Below are positions 8,143-18,165 of a stretch of 64,000 nt of DNA, in pieces. The position numbers were made by a program, and so were the translations under genes. The stretch comes from Shewanella zhangzhouensis (lineage in GTDB: Bacteria > Pseudomonadota > Gammaproteobacteria > Enterobacterales > Shewanellaceae): NCBI RefSeq assembly GCF_019457615.1, contig NZ_CP080414.1:3160501-3224500 (forward strand), given 5' to 3'. The notes under the pieces are model-generated. The model had not been told where the DNA came from and made no database searches. It saw only the letters and a list, made by a program, of their open reading frames with translations. The stretch's first letter is position 1, and every line of letters begins with the position of its first letter.

Positions 8143-8739
8143 ATGAAGAAAGTGGTTCTCGCCAGTGGCAACAAGGGCAAACTGAAAGAATTCAATGAGA
8201 TGTTTTCCGAATATTCACTCTCGGTAGTGGCCCAGAGCGAGTTTCAGGTGCCGGACGTGGAAGAAACAGGCACCACCTTTGTTGAAAATGCCATCATCAA
8301 AGCCCGCCACGCCGCGGCCATTACCGGCTTACCCGCCATTGCCGATGACTCGGGGCTGGAAGTAGACGCCCTCGAAGGCGCTCCCGGTATTTACTCTGCC
8401 CGCTACGCAGGTAGCGGCGCCAAAGATACAGACAATTGGCAAAAGCTGCTCTGTGCCCTCGAAGGCAAAACAGAGCGCAGTGCCCGCTTCCAGTGTGTAC
8501 TCGTATATATGCGCCACGCCAAAGACCCAACCCCAATCATTTGCCAGGCCGCCTGGGAAGGACGTATCGGCCTCGAAGCCCGGGGCGATAACGGCCATGG
8601 ATACGACCCTGTGTTCATTGCCGAAGGCGGCGAGCTGACCGCTGCTGAAATGTCATCGGATGCGAAAAATGCCGTGAGCCACCGCGGCAAGGCGCTTAAC
8701 GCGCTGCTGGCTGAGTTCAGAAACAAAGGCATTATCTGA
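8143..8739 (+). CDS. rdgB: RdgB/HAM1 non-canonical purine NTP pyrophosphatase
   Basis: The 198-residue enzyme hydrolyses dITP, dXTP and XTP to monophosphates, keeping deaminated purines out of DNA. It starts KKVVLASGNKGKLKEF, the family nucleotide-binding motif, and continues with EETGTTFVENAIIKARHAA and ADDSGLEVDALEGAPGIYSARYAG. Two ATGs (8140, 8143) follow the GGGGG site, and 8143 has the better spacing. It is followed nine bases later by hemW, as in E. coli. Confidence 0.93.
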   Translation: MKKVVLASGNKGKLKEFNEMFSEYSLSVVAQSEFQVPDVEETGTTFVENAIIKARHAAAITGLPAIADDSGLEVDALEGAPGIYSARYAGSGAKDTDNWQKLLCALEGKTERSARFQCVLVYMRHAKDPTPIICQAAWEGRIGLEARGDNGHGYDPVFIAEGGELTAAEMSSDAKNAVSHRGKALNALLAEFRNKGII

Positions 8740-8748
8740 GGAAAGACC

Positions 8749-9888
8749 GTGAAGCTTGAACTGCCTCCTCTGAGCCTTTATGTCCACATCCCCTGGTGTG
8801 TACAAAAATGCCCCTATTGCGACTTTAACTCCCATGGAAAACAGGGCGATTTACCCCAGGAAGCCTACGTGGATGCGCTGCAGGCCGATCTCGATGCCGA
8901 TTTGCGTTATGTTCAGGGGCGCGCGCTTTACAGCATCTTTATTGGTGGTGGTACCCCGTCGCTGTTTGATGCCAGTGCCATTGGCCGTCTCCTCGAAGGC
9001 GTAAAGGCCCGCATCCCCTTTTGTGATGACATAGAAATCACCATGGAGGCCAATCCGGGCACCCTGGAGCATGATGACTTCAAAGCTTATCGCGAGGCTG
9101 GTGTTACCCGCCTGTCGGTGGGTGTGCAAAGCTTCAGCAGGGACAAGCTTAACCTCCTTGGCCGCATTCACGGCCGCGATGAGGCAACCCGTGCCGCAGA
9201 GCTTGCCACGGCCGCCGGCTATCAGAGCTTTAACCTGGATTTGATGCACGGTCTGCCCAATCAGTCGTTTGATGAGGCAATGGCCGACATAGACACGGCG
9301 GCGAGTCTCAACCCACCCCATCTGTCCTGGTATCAGCTCACCATCGAGCCAAATACCCTGTTCCACTCCCGTCCGCCGCAACTGCCGGACGACGAAGCGC
9401 TCTGGCATATCTATGAGCAGGGCCAGAAAAAGCTCGCAGCCCTGGGTTATGAGCAGTATGAGATTTCGGCCTACGCCAAACCGGGCTTTCAATGCCGCCA
9501 CAATCTCAATTACTGGCAGTTTGGTGACTACCTCGGCATTGGCTGCGGCGCACACGGCAAGGTCACGGTTCCTGCTGAAAACCGCATACTGAGAACGGTT
9601 AAAATAAAGCACCCCAAGGGCTACCTGGCGGCCAGCGATTATCTGTTTGAACTGACTGAAGTGCAGGAAGAGGACCGCCCACTCGAATTTTTGATGAACC
9701 GTTTGAGGCTGATGACTCCCATCGCCAAAGGCGAATTTGAGTCCCGCACAGGCCTTGATGCCAGCTTGCTCGATGAAGGTATGGCGCAGGCCAGCGAAAA
9801 AGGCCTTATCAGGCATAGTGAAGATAGCTGGACCCTGACCCCCAAGGGCCATATGTTCGTTAACGACTTACTGTCCCATTTCCTCTAA
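8749..9888 (+). CDS. hemW: HemW, radical SAM heme chaperone
   Basis: This 379-residue protein is HemW (formerly YggW), a radical SAM protein related to coproporphyrinogen oxidase HemN but acting as a heme chaperone. The [4Fe-4S] ligands lie in HIPWCVQKCPYCDFN (Cys 17, 21, 24). The extra Cys that follows this motif in true HemN enzymes is absent (CDFN), which favours HemW. GGGTPSLF and the ISAYAKPGFQCRHNLNYW region also fit. The start is GTG with GAGGAAAG upstream. Confidence 0.92.
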   Translation: MKLELPPLSLYVHIPWCVQKCPYCDFNSHGKQGDLPQEAYVDALQADLDADLRYVQGRALYSIFIGGGTPSLFDASAIGRLLEGVKARIPFCDDIEITMEANPGTLEHDDFKAYREAGVTRLSVGVQSFSRDKLNLLGRIHGRDEATRAAELATAAGYQSFNLDLMHGLPNQSFDEAMADIDTAASLNPPHLSWYQLTIEPNTLFHSRPPQLPDDEALWHIYEQGQKKLAALGYEQYEISAYAKPGFQCRHNLNYWQFGDYLGIGCGAHGKVTVPAENRILRTVKIKHPKGYLAASDYLFELTEVQEEDRPLEFLMNRLRLMTPIAKGEFESRTGLDASLLDEGMAQASEKGLIRHSEDSWTLTPKGHMFVNDLLSHFL

Positions 9889-9913
9889 TCCGCACAATCA
9901 CCTGGATTGTTCC

Positions 9914-9941
9914 ACAGGCAGGCCTATAAATGCCTGCCTGT
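9914..9941. repeat. Intergenic hairpin after hemW
   Basis: ACAGGCAGGC / GCCTGCCTGT form a 10-base-pair stem, but no T run follows on either strand. It may protect the 3' end of the hemW message rather than terminate transcription. Confidence 0.5.
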
Positions 9942-10030
9942 GTAAGCCGGGAAACATTTACTAACACTAAACTCTGAAATTTAACCATGGCTTCTTTAGG
10001 ATGTTCCCATTAACACGAGGAAGCCAAGTC

Positions 10031-11908
10031 ATGCCAAATCCGTATAACAAGAAAAATAAAACCTCTCTCATCGCGGCCAGCCTGTTGCTTGCGCTGGGCG
10101 TAGCCCCCGGTTTTACCGCACAGGCACAGCCTCTGGGCGCAGCCCAGCAAGACACTGCGCAGCAAACGATGAGCGAATCCGCCAAAGCCAATGCCCTGTT
10201 CGAGACCCAGTTTATGGAAAACGTCATGGCAAGCCCTATCAGCCAAACCATGATGGGTATTAAGGGCGAAGACTATGGCAAATGGGATGAAATCAGTGAG
10301 GCGGCCGATGCCGAGGATTTGGCCCGTGCCAAACGCCACCTGGTGGAGCTCAAGGCCATTGATGCCAGTGCCCTGGATTCGCAAACGGCGCTCAGCCTGA
10401 CACTGGCAGTGCAACGCCTCGAAAATAAGATTGCCGACCACAAGTGGCGCCTGCACAGCTACCCGGTCAATCAGATGTATGGCGTCCACTCGATGACAGC
10501 CTCCATCCTTATCAACCAGCACACCGTTGATAATCTGGATGATGCCAAGGCCTATATCAGCCGCCTCAATGCCGTACCCAAGCGTTTCAGGGAGCTGAAA
10601 GACGCACTGGAACTCAGAGTCGCCAAGGGCATTATTGCGCCCAAGTTTGTATTTCCCCACGTGATTAACGACAGCCGCAATATCATCAAGGGCGCGCCCT
10701 TTGAAGCCGGTGAAGACAGCACCCTGTGGGCAGATTTCAAGCGCAAAGTCGAAGCCCTGAATTTGGACTCAGCCACCAAAGAGAGGCTGTACAGCGAAGC
10801 TAAAACCGCTCTGAACACTGCAGTCAAACCCGCCTACGACGACCTGATTGCTTACCTCAATACCCTGGAGCAAAAGGCCGACACCCGTGATGGCGTGTGG
10901 AAACTGCCCGACGGCAACGACTACTACAACAATGCCCTCAAGCGCACCACCACCACAAACATGGATGCCATCGCCATCCATGAACTGGGCTTGAAGGAAG
11001 TGGCACGCATTCATAACGAAATGCGCGACATCATGAAAGAAGTGGGCTTCAAAGGTAGCCTGAACGACTTCTTTATCTTTATGCGCAACGATGAGCAGTT
11101 TTACTACCCCGACACCGACGATGGTAAAGCTGCCTATATCAACGATGCCAAGGCATTGATTGACAATATGTCTGCCCGTCTGGATGAGGTCTTCGCCATC
11201 AAGCCCAAGGCAGGGTTAATCGTTAAACCTGTTGAGTCTTTCCGCGAGAAAAGCGCCGGCAAGGCCTTCTACAATCAGCCTTCTCCGGATGGCAGTCGCC
11301 CTGGCACTTACTACGCCAACCTGTACAGCATGAAGGCCATGCCCAAATACCAGATGGAAGCACTGGCATACCATGAAGGCTTACCCGGCCATCATATGCA
11401 GATTGCTATTGCCCAGGAGCTGGAAGGGATCCCCAAATTCCGCCGCTTCGGTGGTTACACCGCCTACATTGAGGGCTGGGGTCTCTATACCGAATATTTC
11501 CCAAGGGAAATGGGCCTGTACCGCGACCCATACTCCAACTTTGGCCGCCTGGCCATGGAGCTGTGGCGTGCCTGCCGTCTGGTAGTGGACACGGGTATCC
11601 ACGCCAAGAAGTGGACCCGCGAACAGGGCATTGCCTACTACAAGGACAACACCCCCAACGCCGAATCAGATGCGGTGAAAATGGTCGAGCGCCATATTGT
11701 GATGCCTTCCCAGGCGACCGCCTACAAGGTAGGTATGAACCGAATTCTGGATCTGCGAGCCTATGCCCAGAAGTCCTTGGGAGACGCCTTTGATATTCGC
11801 GAATTCCACACCCTGCTGCTGAAAAACGGCCCACTGCCATTGGACGTGCTTGAGTCCAAGGTGCAGGAATGGGTGAAAGACAGCAAACAGCAGTCTGCCA
11901 GGCTGTAA
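10031..11908 (+). CDS. Exported DUF885 metallopeptidase-like protein
   Basis: The 625-residue protein belongs to the DUF885 family, bacterial proteins with a zinc-peptidase-like fold. Residues 1-33 make a signal peptide ending AQA, so it acts outside the cytoplasm. The metal motif HEGLPGHH begins near residue 448, followed by the family segment GGYTAYIEGWGLYTEYFPREMG, where a Glu is likely the third ligand. I start it at the ATG at 10031, preceded by GAGGAAG, rather than at the upstream 10001. The substrate is unknown. It occupies the region that carries ansB in E. coli and is transcribed alone, with a strong terminator. Confidence 0.85.
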   Translation: MPNPYNKKNKTSLIAASLLLALGVAPGFTAQAQPLGAAQQDTAQQTMSESAKANALFETQFMENVMASPISQTMMGIKGEDYGKWDEISEAADAEDLARAKRHLVELKAIDASALDSQTALSLTLAVQRLENKIADHKWRLHSYPVNQMYGVHSMTASILINQHTVDNLDDAKAYISRLNAVPKRFRELKDALELRVAKGIIAPKFVFPHVINDSRNIIKGAPFEAGEDSTLWADFKRKVEALNLDSATKERLYSEAKTALNTAVKPAYDDLIAYLNTLEQKADTRDGVWKLPDGNDYYNNALKRTTTTNMDAIAIHELGLKEVARIHNEMRDIMKEVGFKGSLNDFFIFMRNDEQFYYPDTDDGKAAYINDAKALIDNMSARLDEVFAIKPKAGLIVKPVESFREKSAGKAFYNQPSPDGSRPGTYYANLYSMKAMPKYQMEALAYHEGLPGHHMQIAIAQELEGIPKFRRFGGYTAYIEGWGLYTEYFPREMGLYRDPYSNFGRLAMELWRACRLVVDTGIHAKKWTREQGIAYYKDNTPNAESDAVKMVERHIVMPSQATAYKVGMNRILDLRAYAQKSLGDAFDIREFHTLLLKNGPLPLDVLESKVQEWVKDSKQQSARL

Positions 11909-11921
11909 CTCGCTTAAGACG

Positions 11922-11957
11922 AAAAAAAGCCACAACCTCGGGGTTGTGGCTTTTTTT
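11922..11957 (+). terminator. Strong rho-independent terminator
   Basis: AAAAAAAGCCACAACC / GGTTGTGGCTTTTTTT with a 4-base loop directly follows the DUF885 gene. Confidence 0.9.
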
Positions 11958-12054
11958 CTTGGGGCTCTCCCCAAATTGGCTGCCTGTAGACCGCACTTGG
12001 TAATTTAATGGCGGTTTATGTAGGGTACAGGGCATCCGAAATTTTTTTTCATCC

Positions 12055-12085
12055 AAAAAAATCACCCCGGTACTATGTCCGGGGT
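12055..12085 (-). terminator. Leftward terminator without an obvious gene
   Basis: Read leftward, ACCCCGG / CCGGGGT is followed by GA and seven T. Rightward there is no T run. It lies about 350 bases beyond the LysR gene and beyond another terminator, so it may belong to a separate minus-strand transcript. Confidence 0.6.
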
Positions 12086-12310
12086 AAACCAAAAAACTAG
12101 GATGATGGTTTCAAGGCCGGACCGGTTTTAATAATAAACTCTGCCGGCATTGTCTTGAGACTTGCTCTTCGCAGACCTGCGCATCAACAGCGGAAGGGGT
12201 CATTTCCCCTGTCAACACGGACTCAGATCATCTCAATCCAATTGCTGACCATTGTATGAATTTACGAACAGACTTCAAGCAGGCTTAGAAAAAGTGCTTA
12301 AGCAAGCACT

Positions 12311-12339
12311 AAAAAACCGGCTGTTCCAGCCGGTTTTTT
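12311..12339. terminator. Bidirectional terminator
   Basis: AAAAAACCGGCTG / CAGCCGGTTTTTT hairpin with a 3-base loop. It can end the leftward LysR gene. Confidence 0.8.
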
Positions 12340-12433
12340 ATTATTTCTAAAGCACTGAATTTAAAAATGAAATATCAAATTTCAATACAGAGATCACACA
12401 ATTATCCATTATCACAAACAATGAATTTTAAAA

Positions 12434-13375
12434 TCATCGCCGCTCGTCATAGAGAGACTGATAAGGCGCATCCCAGTAAGGCGGCGTACCTATGTGATTT
12501 TTAATGAAGTCGATAAAGGAGCTTACCTTGGGTGCCAGATGTTTACGGCGCGGGTAAACCGCCTGCAGTGGCAGATGGTGAGTCAGCTGCCAATCACGCA
12601 GCAGAGGCACCAGAGTGCCCTTATTGATTTCATCTTCCATCAGATAACTGGCGAGATACACAACGCCGAGCCCGCTGACCGCTGCCGACTTGAGCGCCGG
12701 CGCATTGTCTACCCGGAAATTACCCGAGACGCCGATTTCACAGTAATCGTCACCACGCTTGAATTGCCACACGCTGTGTTCATGCCACTCACCGTGATAC
12801 ACAAGACAGTTATGGTCAACCAGCTGCTCGGGGCGGCTTGGCTCGCCATGGCGGGCAATATACTCGGGAGAAGCCACCAGCAAGAACTGACACTTCATCA
12901 GGGGTCTGGCGACCATACCAAGGGGCAGTTGCTCAGACATGGTCAGCAGCAAGTCCAGGCCTTCACTGACCACATCCACTTTGTGGTCCAGCAGGCTCAC
13001 CTGCAGCTCAAGCTCCGGGTGTCTTGCCATAAACTCGGGCAAGGCCGGAATAATGTGCATGGTGCCGAAGGATTGGGAGATACCGACTTTCAACACCCCA
13101 CGGGTGGCATCATTGAGGTTGTGAACGCTGGCAACGGCCTGATCGGCATCGCGCAGCAACTCTTCACCCTGTACATACAGCAGGTGTCCGGCCTCGGTCA
13201 GGCTCAAACTGCGGGTAGTACGCTGAATAAGCTGAACCCCCAGTTTATGTTCCAAATCGGCCACCTGGGTACTCACCTTGGATTTGGAAATCCCGAGTTT
13301 TCTTGCCGCGGCGCTGAAGCTGCCGGCTCTGGCTACATGGGTAAAAATAGCAATGGGTTCTAACAGTTCTAACAT
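12434..13375 (-). CDS. LysR family transcriptional regulator
   Basis: This 313-residue regulator has an N-terminal winged helix-turn-helix (residues about 5-62, containing FSAAARKLGISKSKVSTQVADLEHKLG split by the usual turn) and a C-terminal effector domain of two Rossmann-like lobes. The pattern (RTTRSLSLTEAG, GVLKVGISQSFG, LVYHGEWHEHSVWQF) places it in the large CrgA/YafC-like subgroup, whose ligands vary. There is no divergent neighbour, so its target cannot be guessed from context. It is transcribed leftward as a single gene. Confidence 0.9.
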   Translation of the reverse strand: MLELLEPIAIFTHVARAGSFSAAARKLGISKSKVSTQVADLEHKLGVQLIQRTTRSLSLTEAGHLLYVQGEELLRDADQAVASVHNLNDATRGVLKVGISQSFGTMHIIPALPEFMARHPELELQVSLLDHKVDVVSEGLDLLLTMSEQLPLGMVARPLMKCQFLLVASPEYIARHGEPSRPEQLVDHNCLVYHGEWHEHSVWQFKRGDDYCEIGVSGNFRVDNAPALKSAAVSGLGVVYLASYLMEDEINKGTLVPLLRDWQLTHHLPLQAVYPRRKHLAPKVSSFIDFIKNHIGTPPYWDAPYQSLYDERR

Positions 13376-13712
13376 GAAGGTGGCCTTAAGCTATGTTCAG
13401 CCTGTCCTCGCCAAGGGAGGAAAACGGGACAAACCAATGATAATCAATCAGATATACCAAAAAAGCACGTTAGGGTAGAGTCAGGAAGCCAGTTTGAGTC
13501 TGGTTTTTTTGTTATTTTTTAGCAGTATAACAAAAATCGCCGCCGAGTCTCCAGTTTCGCCTTAATGTGGCGGCTCATTAAACTACAAATAAAAAAAGGG
13601 CCCCGGGGATGGGGCCAAACGTTCAAGGAAGAACCAAAGGGATGTAGGTTGGGTGTTGCATGGGTGCGGCCTGATTTACCTTGAGTGAGCCAAAGGCAGG
13701 CCCGGGTGTTAC
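13376..13712. other. 337-base non-coding interval
   Basis: It holds the upstream region of the LysR gene and, at its left part reading leftward from 13712, the downstream region and terminator of the DUF2884 gene. No reading frame or RNA gene is convincing. Confidence 0.5.
13591..13616 (-). terminator. Terminator of the DUF2884 gene
   Basis: Read leftward, GGCCCCA and TGGGGCC-like arms form a GC-rich hairpin followed by seven T. It lies about 100 bases beyond the stop at 13713. Confidence 0.7.
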
Positions 13713-14525
13713 TTACTCACGAAGCTGAGCTTCTTTACGGTCAGAAATCTCAAGCTCTGACAGCGCAGGTACCTTGGTGCGAAGTTCAGATTCCAGTGCC
13801 AGCAAGGTTTCAAACTGGTCACATACTTTGGTGGCGCGCGCTTCCAGGGTCTTTGACTGACTTTCCATTTCGCGCTCAATCTGTTCGCCCATGGCTTCCA
13901 TTTTCTTGCCAAAGGCTTCCATTTTGGCTTCAAAGCTATCGCCTTCTGACGACAGGATTTCGGTACCGAGTTTAATCATCAGAGTGCCCACGGAGTCCTG
14001 CACCAGATTTTCAATTTCACGCTCGAATTCCTTGTCGAACACCTCATCGATGGAGCCGTCGGTTACGCCAACGTAATAGCTGTCGCCATCCTTATGCATA
14101 ACTTCGCCGAGGCGCTCGTTCACATTGTCCATCAGCTCTGCCACACGGGCGCTGGTCTCATCGCCCAGCAGCGGTGTAAGAGCTGTATTTACCGCGTTGC
14201 TGGCAAGGGTGATGGCATCGGTCACCAGGGCAACAAATTCGGGCACCTGATTGGCCAGTGAGTCGGCATAGTTGTCTACCAGGGCACGCTGCTCGGCATT
14301 GAGTTTGACCTCCTTGCCATCCACAAAGAGTTTGCCCGGCTCGAAGCGATAAAACTCATCACCTTTCTGGCTCAGCACCAGTTTTTTTGGCTCGACAGCA
14401 ATGTCGTAGTTGAGGTTAACGTCACAGCTGTCGGTACTGATCCCCTGCGCTTTTGCAGGAACAGCTACTGTCACGCCAATCAGAGTGGCCAGGGCTACAC
14501 CGGTGATAAGGTTTTTGGTTTTCAT
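13713..14525 (-). CDS. yggN: Exported DUF2884 family protein (YggN-like)
   Basis: The 270-residue protein resembles E. coli YggN (DUF2884). It has a signal peptide cleaved after AKA near residue 26, then a beta-rich N-terminal part and a long helical, strongly charged region (about residues 175-270) with repeated Glu-Met-Glu-type segments that could form a coiled coil. Two Cys, in TDSCDVN and TKVCDQF, could pair in the periplasm. Its function is unknown. The place between hemW and yggL matches E. coli. Confidence 0.8.
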   Translation of the reverse strand: MKTKNLITGVALATLIGVTVAVPAKAQGISTDSCDVNLNYDIAVEPKKLVLSQKGDEFYRFEPGKLFVDGKEVKLNAEQRALVDNYADSLANQVPEFVALVTDAITLASNAVNTALTPLLGDETSARVAELMDNVNERLGEVMHKDGDSYYVGVTDGSIDEVFDKEFEREIENLVQDSVGTLMIKLGTEILSSEGDSFEAKMEAFGKKMEAMGEQIEREMESQSKTLEARATKVCDQFETLLALESELRTKVPALSELEISDRKEAQLRE

Positions 14526-14814
14526 CGCATCTATCCTTGCATCTTGATTTATATGTCTTGATATTGCGAAGGATGTGCCAACTTTGCTAAGTGATTAATT
14601 TAAAATAAAATAAATACCATCACCGGATAAAGACGTAGTTTTACCTGGGGAGCATCAGGCTTGAAAGTGTGAGATATCACCAAAAAGTGAAGCTTTTCAC
14701 CAATTGATGTTGGGAAGGATTGGAAATGCGGGAGATAAGTTGCCGAAATAAGGAAATGGCCTTCCTCATATCAGAAAGGCCACGGGGATAGAGCAAATCA
14801 AAAAGGCTTCAAGA

Positions 14815-15729
14815 TCAAAATATTGAACGGCCAAGTTCCTGCGCCAACAACTCAAGCAAACGGGTACCCACTAAGCTGTTGCCACTGGCATCGAGGGCTG
14901 GCGACCACACACATACCGACATATCGCCGGGGATCACCGCAATAATGCCGCCACCCACACCGCTTTTACCCGGCATACCCACGCGGTAGGCAAACTCCCC
15001 TGCCCCATCATAGAGCCCTGAGGTGGCCAGCAGCGCATTCAGACGCCGCGTTTGGGTGGGCGATACCACCTCAGTGCCATCCAGGCTTATTCCCTGATTG
15101 GCCAGATACACCATGGCACGGGAAAGATCGGCACAGCTCATGGAGAGCGAGCAGTAATGGAAGTAGCTTCGCAGCACCTTGTCCACATCGTTATGGAAAT
15201 TGCCGAAGGACTTCATCAAAAAGGCGATGGCCGCATTACGGGCGCTGTGCTGGTATTCAGAGTCTGCCACCACCTTGTCGTAACAGACCTTGTGGTTCTG
15301 GCTCAGCATACGCACTATTTCCAGCATCCGCTGTTTAGGCGCACCCAGGCGGCTTTGCAACAAATCGGCTATGACCAGCGCGCCGGCGTTGATAAAGGGA
15401 TTACGTGGAATGCCCCGCTCAAGCTCAACCTGAACCAGCGAGTTAAAAGAGTGGCCAGACGGCTCTTTGCCAACCCGGGACCAGATCTCGCTCTCTTCAT
15501 AGAGCATCATGGCGCCGGTGAGGCTGAATACTTTGGAAATACTTTGAATGGAAAAGGCTTCTTGCCAGTCGCCCGCCCCCAGAGTGGTACCATCGATGGT
15601 GGTTACCGCAATACCCAACTTATGGGGGGAGACCCGGGCAAGGGCCGGAATGTAATCCGCCACCTTGCCCTGTCCAAGCAAGGGTCTAACTTTGGCGACC
15701 AGGTCGTCAAGCAGAGCCTGCTCAAGCAT
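14815..15729 (-). CDS. glsB: Glutaminase B
   Basis: The 304-residue enzyme hydrolyses glutamine to glutamate and ammonia. It has the beta-lactamase-like serine motif [10 protein letters not shown] (Ser 63, Lys 66), followed by [25 protein letters not shown] and a Tyr-containing segment typical of the family. Length matches the short bacterial glutaminases. The start is three bases after the yggL stop, so trmB-yggL-glsB form one leftward operon. In E. coli this neighbourhood carries ansB (asparaginase II) instead, another amidohydrolase of amino acid amides. Confidence 0.93.
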   Translation of the reverse strand: MLEQALLDDLVAKVRPLLGQGKVADYIPALARVSPHKLGIAVTTIDGTTLGAGDWQEAFSIQSISKVFSLTGAMMLYEESEIWSRVGKEPSGHSFNSLVQVELERGIPRNPFINAGALVIADLLQSRLGAPKQRMLEIVRMLSQNHKVCYDKVVADSEYQHSARNAAIAFLMKSFGNFHNDVDKVLRSYFHYCSLSMSCADLSRAMVYLANQGISLDGTEVVSPTQTRRLNALLATSGLYDGAGEFAYRVGMPGKSGVGGGIIAVIPGDMSVCVWSPALDASGNSLVGTRLLELLAQELGRSIF

Positions 15730-15732
15730 GGA

Positions 15733-16059
15733 TTAATCCCACCACAGATCGTACAGGTCGGATACTTCCACTTTGGTCACTTTCTGGCCTTCAAGGAATG
15801 CCTTCACAGCGGCGCGGTCTTCATCGGTGCACTTGCCCAGTGACTGGGTGGCAATGATACCTTCCCAATCCTTATGACCGCCGCCGTGGAAGCCCAGTTT
15901 ACGGGGCTCAATCACTTCGTCGATAAACTTATCCACCAGGGCATCAATTTCAGCCTCAGCAACACTGTCATCAAACACCCAGCGTACATCGAAACCCAGT
16001 TCCTGAAACTCGTCCACACGCAGCTTTTTACGAAGACGACGGCTACGGTTTTTGGCCAT
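15733..16059 (-). CDS. yggL: YggL (DUF469) family protein
   Basis: The 108-residue protein begins [19 protein letters not shown], a strongly basic start typical of YggL, and ends in an acidic, Trp-rich tail. YggL has been linked to the 50S ribosomal subunit, but its role is not well defined. I use the ATG at 16059, which has a clear GAGGAA site, instead of the one at 16077. It lies between trmB and glsB in one operon, consistent with a role in RNA or ribosome metabolism. Confidence 0.9.
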   Translation of the reverse strand: MAKNRSRRLRKKLRVDEFQELGFDVRWVFDDSVAEAEIDALVDKFIDEVIEPRKLGFHGGGHKDWEGIIATQSLGKCTDEDRAAVKAFLEGQKVTKVEVSDLYDLWWD

Positions 16060-16089
16060 GGTTATTTCCTCTTTCATGGATGGATAAAA

Positions 16090-16806
16090 TTATTCAACAC
16101 GCTCAAACATCAGATCCCACACACCGTGACCGAGGCGCTGACCACGGTTCTCAAACTTGGTCAGAGGACGATGGTCTGGGCGTGGCACATAGGTTTGGGT
16201 ATCAGATTGATTCTTATAACCCGGGGCAGCGCTCATCACTTCAAGCATATGCTCGGCGTAGTTTTCCCAGTCGGTGGCCATATGGAACACACCACCAATC
16301 TTGAGCTTGCGGCGCAAAAGCTCAACAAACTCGGGCTGAACTATACGGCGCTTGTGGTGACGCTTTTTATGCCATGGGTCGGGGAAAAACAGCTGCACCC
16401 GCGCCAAAGAGCCATCGGGAATGGCGTTTTCCAGCACTTCAACCGCATCGTGGTGGTAAACCCGCAGGTTGGAGATCCCGGCGTTTCCGGCCTCGCCCAA
16501 ACAGGCACCCACACCCGGCTTGTGTACCTCAACCCCAATAAAGTTGAGCTCAGGGGCATTGGCGGCCATTTCTACCAGAGAGGCACCCATGCCAAAGCCG
16601 ATTTCAAGCACTGTACCAGCTTCGCGGCCAAATACTTCAGTAAAATTAATCGCCTGTGGGCTGTAGTCGAGACCCATGGTTGGCCAGAAGCTTTCCAGCG
16701 CCTTGGCTTGCCCGGTAGTAAGACGTCCTTCACGCAGAACAAAGCTGCGTACCTTGCGAAGATAAACGCCATCCTCGTTAAATTCTGCGGTGGTTACTTC
16801 ACTCAT
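16090..16806 (-). CDS. trmB: tRNA (guanine-N7)-methyltransferase
   Basis: The 238-residue enzyme adds the N7 methyl group to G46 of tRNA using S-adenosylmethionine. It shows the SAM-binding motif [22 protein letters not shown], the [22 protein letters not shown] segment (in two parts: [14 protein letters not shown] and VQPEF) and [10 protein letters not shown]. Length is normal. The gene leads the trmB-yggL-glsB operon and is divergent from mutY, as in E. coli. Confidence 0.95.
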   Translation of the reverse strand: MSEVTTAEFNEDGVYLRKVRSFVLREGRLTTGQAKALESFWPTMGLDYSPQAINFTEVFGREAGTVLEIGFGMGASLVEMAANAPELNFIGVEVHKPGVGACLGEAGNAGISNLRVYHHDAVEVLENAIPDGSLARVQLFFPDPWHKKRHHKRRIVQPEFVELLRRKLKIGGVFHMATDWENYAEHMLEVMSAAPGYKNQSDTQTYVPRPDHRPLTKFENRGQRLGHGVWDLMFERVE

Positions 16807-17055
16807 TCTCGCCTCGCATGGCCCGCCACTGTGCTGCGCGCAGGCGCAAAAAGCAGGCTTCTAAAAACAGACAAATCAAAAAGAAGGGGCATTATCCAAA
16901 GTTATTCTTTGAGCGCAAGCCCCGAAGCTGAAAAAGTATACCAGTCGCAGCCCAAGCTGCCAGCGTCATGGCGCAACTTGGCGCCAACCCTTGTGACTGC
17001 CATCACTCACGGCTACACTGCCGAGCCATCAGTTTCAGATTGGTTCACTCTCTCC

Positions 17056-18162
17056 ATGCCCGAGCAAACAGCCCGCATTCCTTTTGGTCAGCGCATCGTC
17101 CAGTGGTACGACAAACACGGCCGCAAGACCCTGCCGTGGCAGCAACACAAGACGCCATATAAGGTATGGGTGTCGGAAATCATGCTGCAGCAAACCCAGG
17201 TAGCCACCGTTATCCCCTACTTCGAGCGCTTTATGGCAAGCTTCCCCACGGTGAACGACCTTGCCAACGCCCATGAAGATGAAGTGCTGCACCACTGGAC
17301 CGGCCTTGGCTACTATGCCCGTGCACGTAACCTGCACAAGGCAGCACAGCTCATCCGAGACGAGCACGGCGGCGAGTTCCCGACCGACTTCAACGCCGTG
17401 CTGGCACTGCCGGGCATTGGTCGCTCCACCGCGGGCGCTGTACTGTCATTGTCTCTGGGGCAGCATCATCCCATTCTCGATGGCAATGTAAAAAGGGTGC
17501 TGGCGCGCCACGGTGCCATTGAAGGCTGGCCCGGTGAGAAACGGGTCGATACCGCCCTGTGGCAGCTCGCCGAAGCGCTCACGCCCAGGGAAGACATACA
17601 AAAGTACAATCAGGCCATGATGGATATGGGGGCCAATATCTGCACCCGCAGCCGCCCCAAGTGTGGCGAGTGCCCGGTTGCCATCGACTGTAAGGCTCAG
17701 CTTGCCGGGCGTCAGAGCGAATTCCCCGGTAAAAAGCCCAAAAAGACCATTCCTGCCCGGGAAGGCTGGATGCTTATTTTGCAGCAAGCTGATACGGTCA
17801 AGCTTATCAAGCGCCCCCCCAGCGGCATCTGGGGCGGGCTCTGGTGCTTCCCCCAGTTTGACAGTCGGCAAGCGCTTCATGCCTTTGTCGAAGCCAATGG
17901 TTTGGATACAGAACATCTCACCCTGCTGGATGGCTTTCGTCACACCTTCAGCCACTTCCATCTGGATATTCAGCCGGTCAAACTGCGCCTTGGCAGCACA
18001 CACACAGAGGCGCTTATCATGGAAGATAACCTGAGTCTCTGGTATAACCTCCTCCAAGGCGAAAATCTTGGGCTTGCCGCCGCCACCGAGCGCATTCTGG
18101 CAAGCCTTGTAAGCGAACTTAAGCAAGAACCCGGCGGCAGCACTGCCGCCCACAAGGAGTAA
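17056..18162 (+). CDS. mutY: Adenine DNA glycosylase MutY
   Basis: This 368-residue base-excision enzyme removes adenine mispaired with 8-oxoguanine. It has the early [18 protein letters not shown] region (catalytic Glu in [10 protein letters not shown]), the helix-hairpin-helix [12 protein letters not shown] with the catalytic Asp downstream in LDGNVKRVL, the [4Fe-4S] loop C-X6-C-X2-C-X5-C near residue 200, and a C-terminal NUDIX-like 8-oxoG recognition domain. The frame is open far upstream to 15874, but that part is antisense to trmB and yggL. I choose the ATG at 17056, which gives family length. Confidence 0.94.
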   Translation: MPEQTARIPFGQRIVQWYDKHGRKTLPWQQHKTPYKVWVSEIMLQQTQVATVIPYFERFMASFPTVNDLANAHEDEVLHHWTGLGYYARARNLHKAAQLIRDEHGGEFPTDFNAVLALPGIGRSTAGAVLSLSLGQHHPILDGNVKRVLARHGAIEGWPGEKRVDTALWQLAEALTPREDIQKYNQAMMDMGANICTRSRPKCGECPVAIDCKAQLAGRQSEFPGKKPKKTIPAREGWMLILQQADTVKLIKRPPSGIWGGLWCFPQFDSRQALHAFVEANGLDTEHLTLLDGFRHTFSHFHLDIQPVKLRLGSTHTEALIMEDNLSLWYNLLQGENLGLAAATERILASLVSELKQEPGGSTAAHKE

Positions 18163-18165
18163 AAC

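Larger units (their letters stand above)
11909..12433. other. 525-base non-coding interval with three terminators
   Basis: No protein gene is evident. The interval holds the terminator of the DUF885 gene (11922-11957), a leftward-only terminator (12055-12085) and a bidirectional terminator (12311-12339). The roughly 220 bases between the last two contain several short inverted repeats and no credible reading frame. A small RNA on the minus strand is possible. Confidence 0.5.

Noticed and set aside
10001..10030. Earlier start for the DUF885 protein.
   Set aside because: It would break the signal peptide, and GAGGAAG is best spaced to the ATG at 10031.
12019..12036. GTAGGGTACAG, identical to the first 11 bases of E. 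coli Spot 42 RNA.
   Set aside because: The sequence after it does not resemble Spot 42, and the next hairpin on that strand has no T run. One 11-base match can arise by chance in a window this long.
15874..17055. A long open frame continuous with mutY, antisense to yggL and trmB.
   Set aside because: It covers known genes on the other strand, has no family likeness, and MutY has its normal length from 17056.
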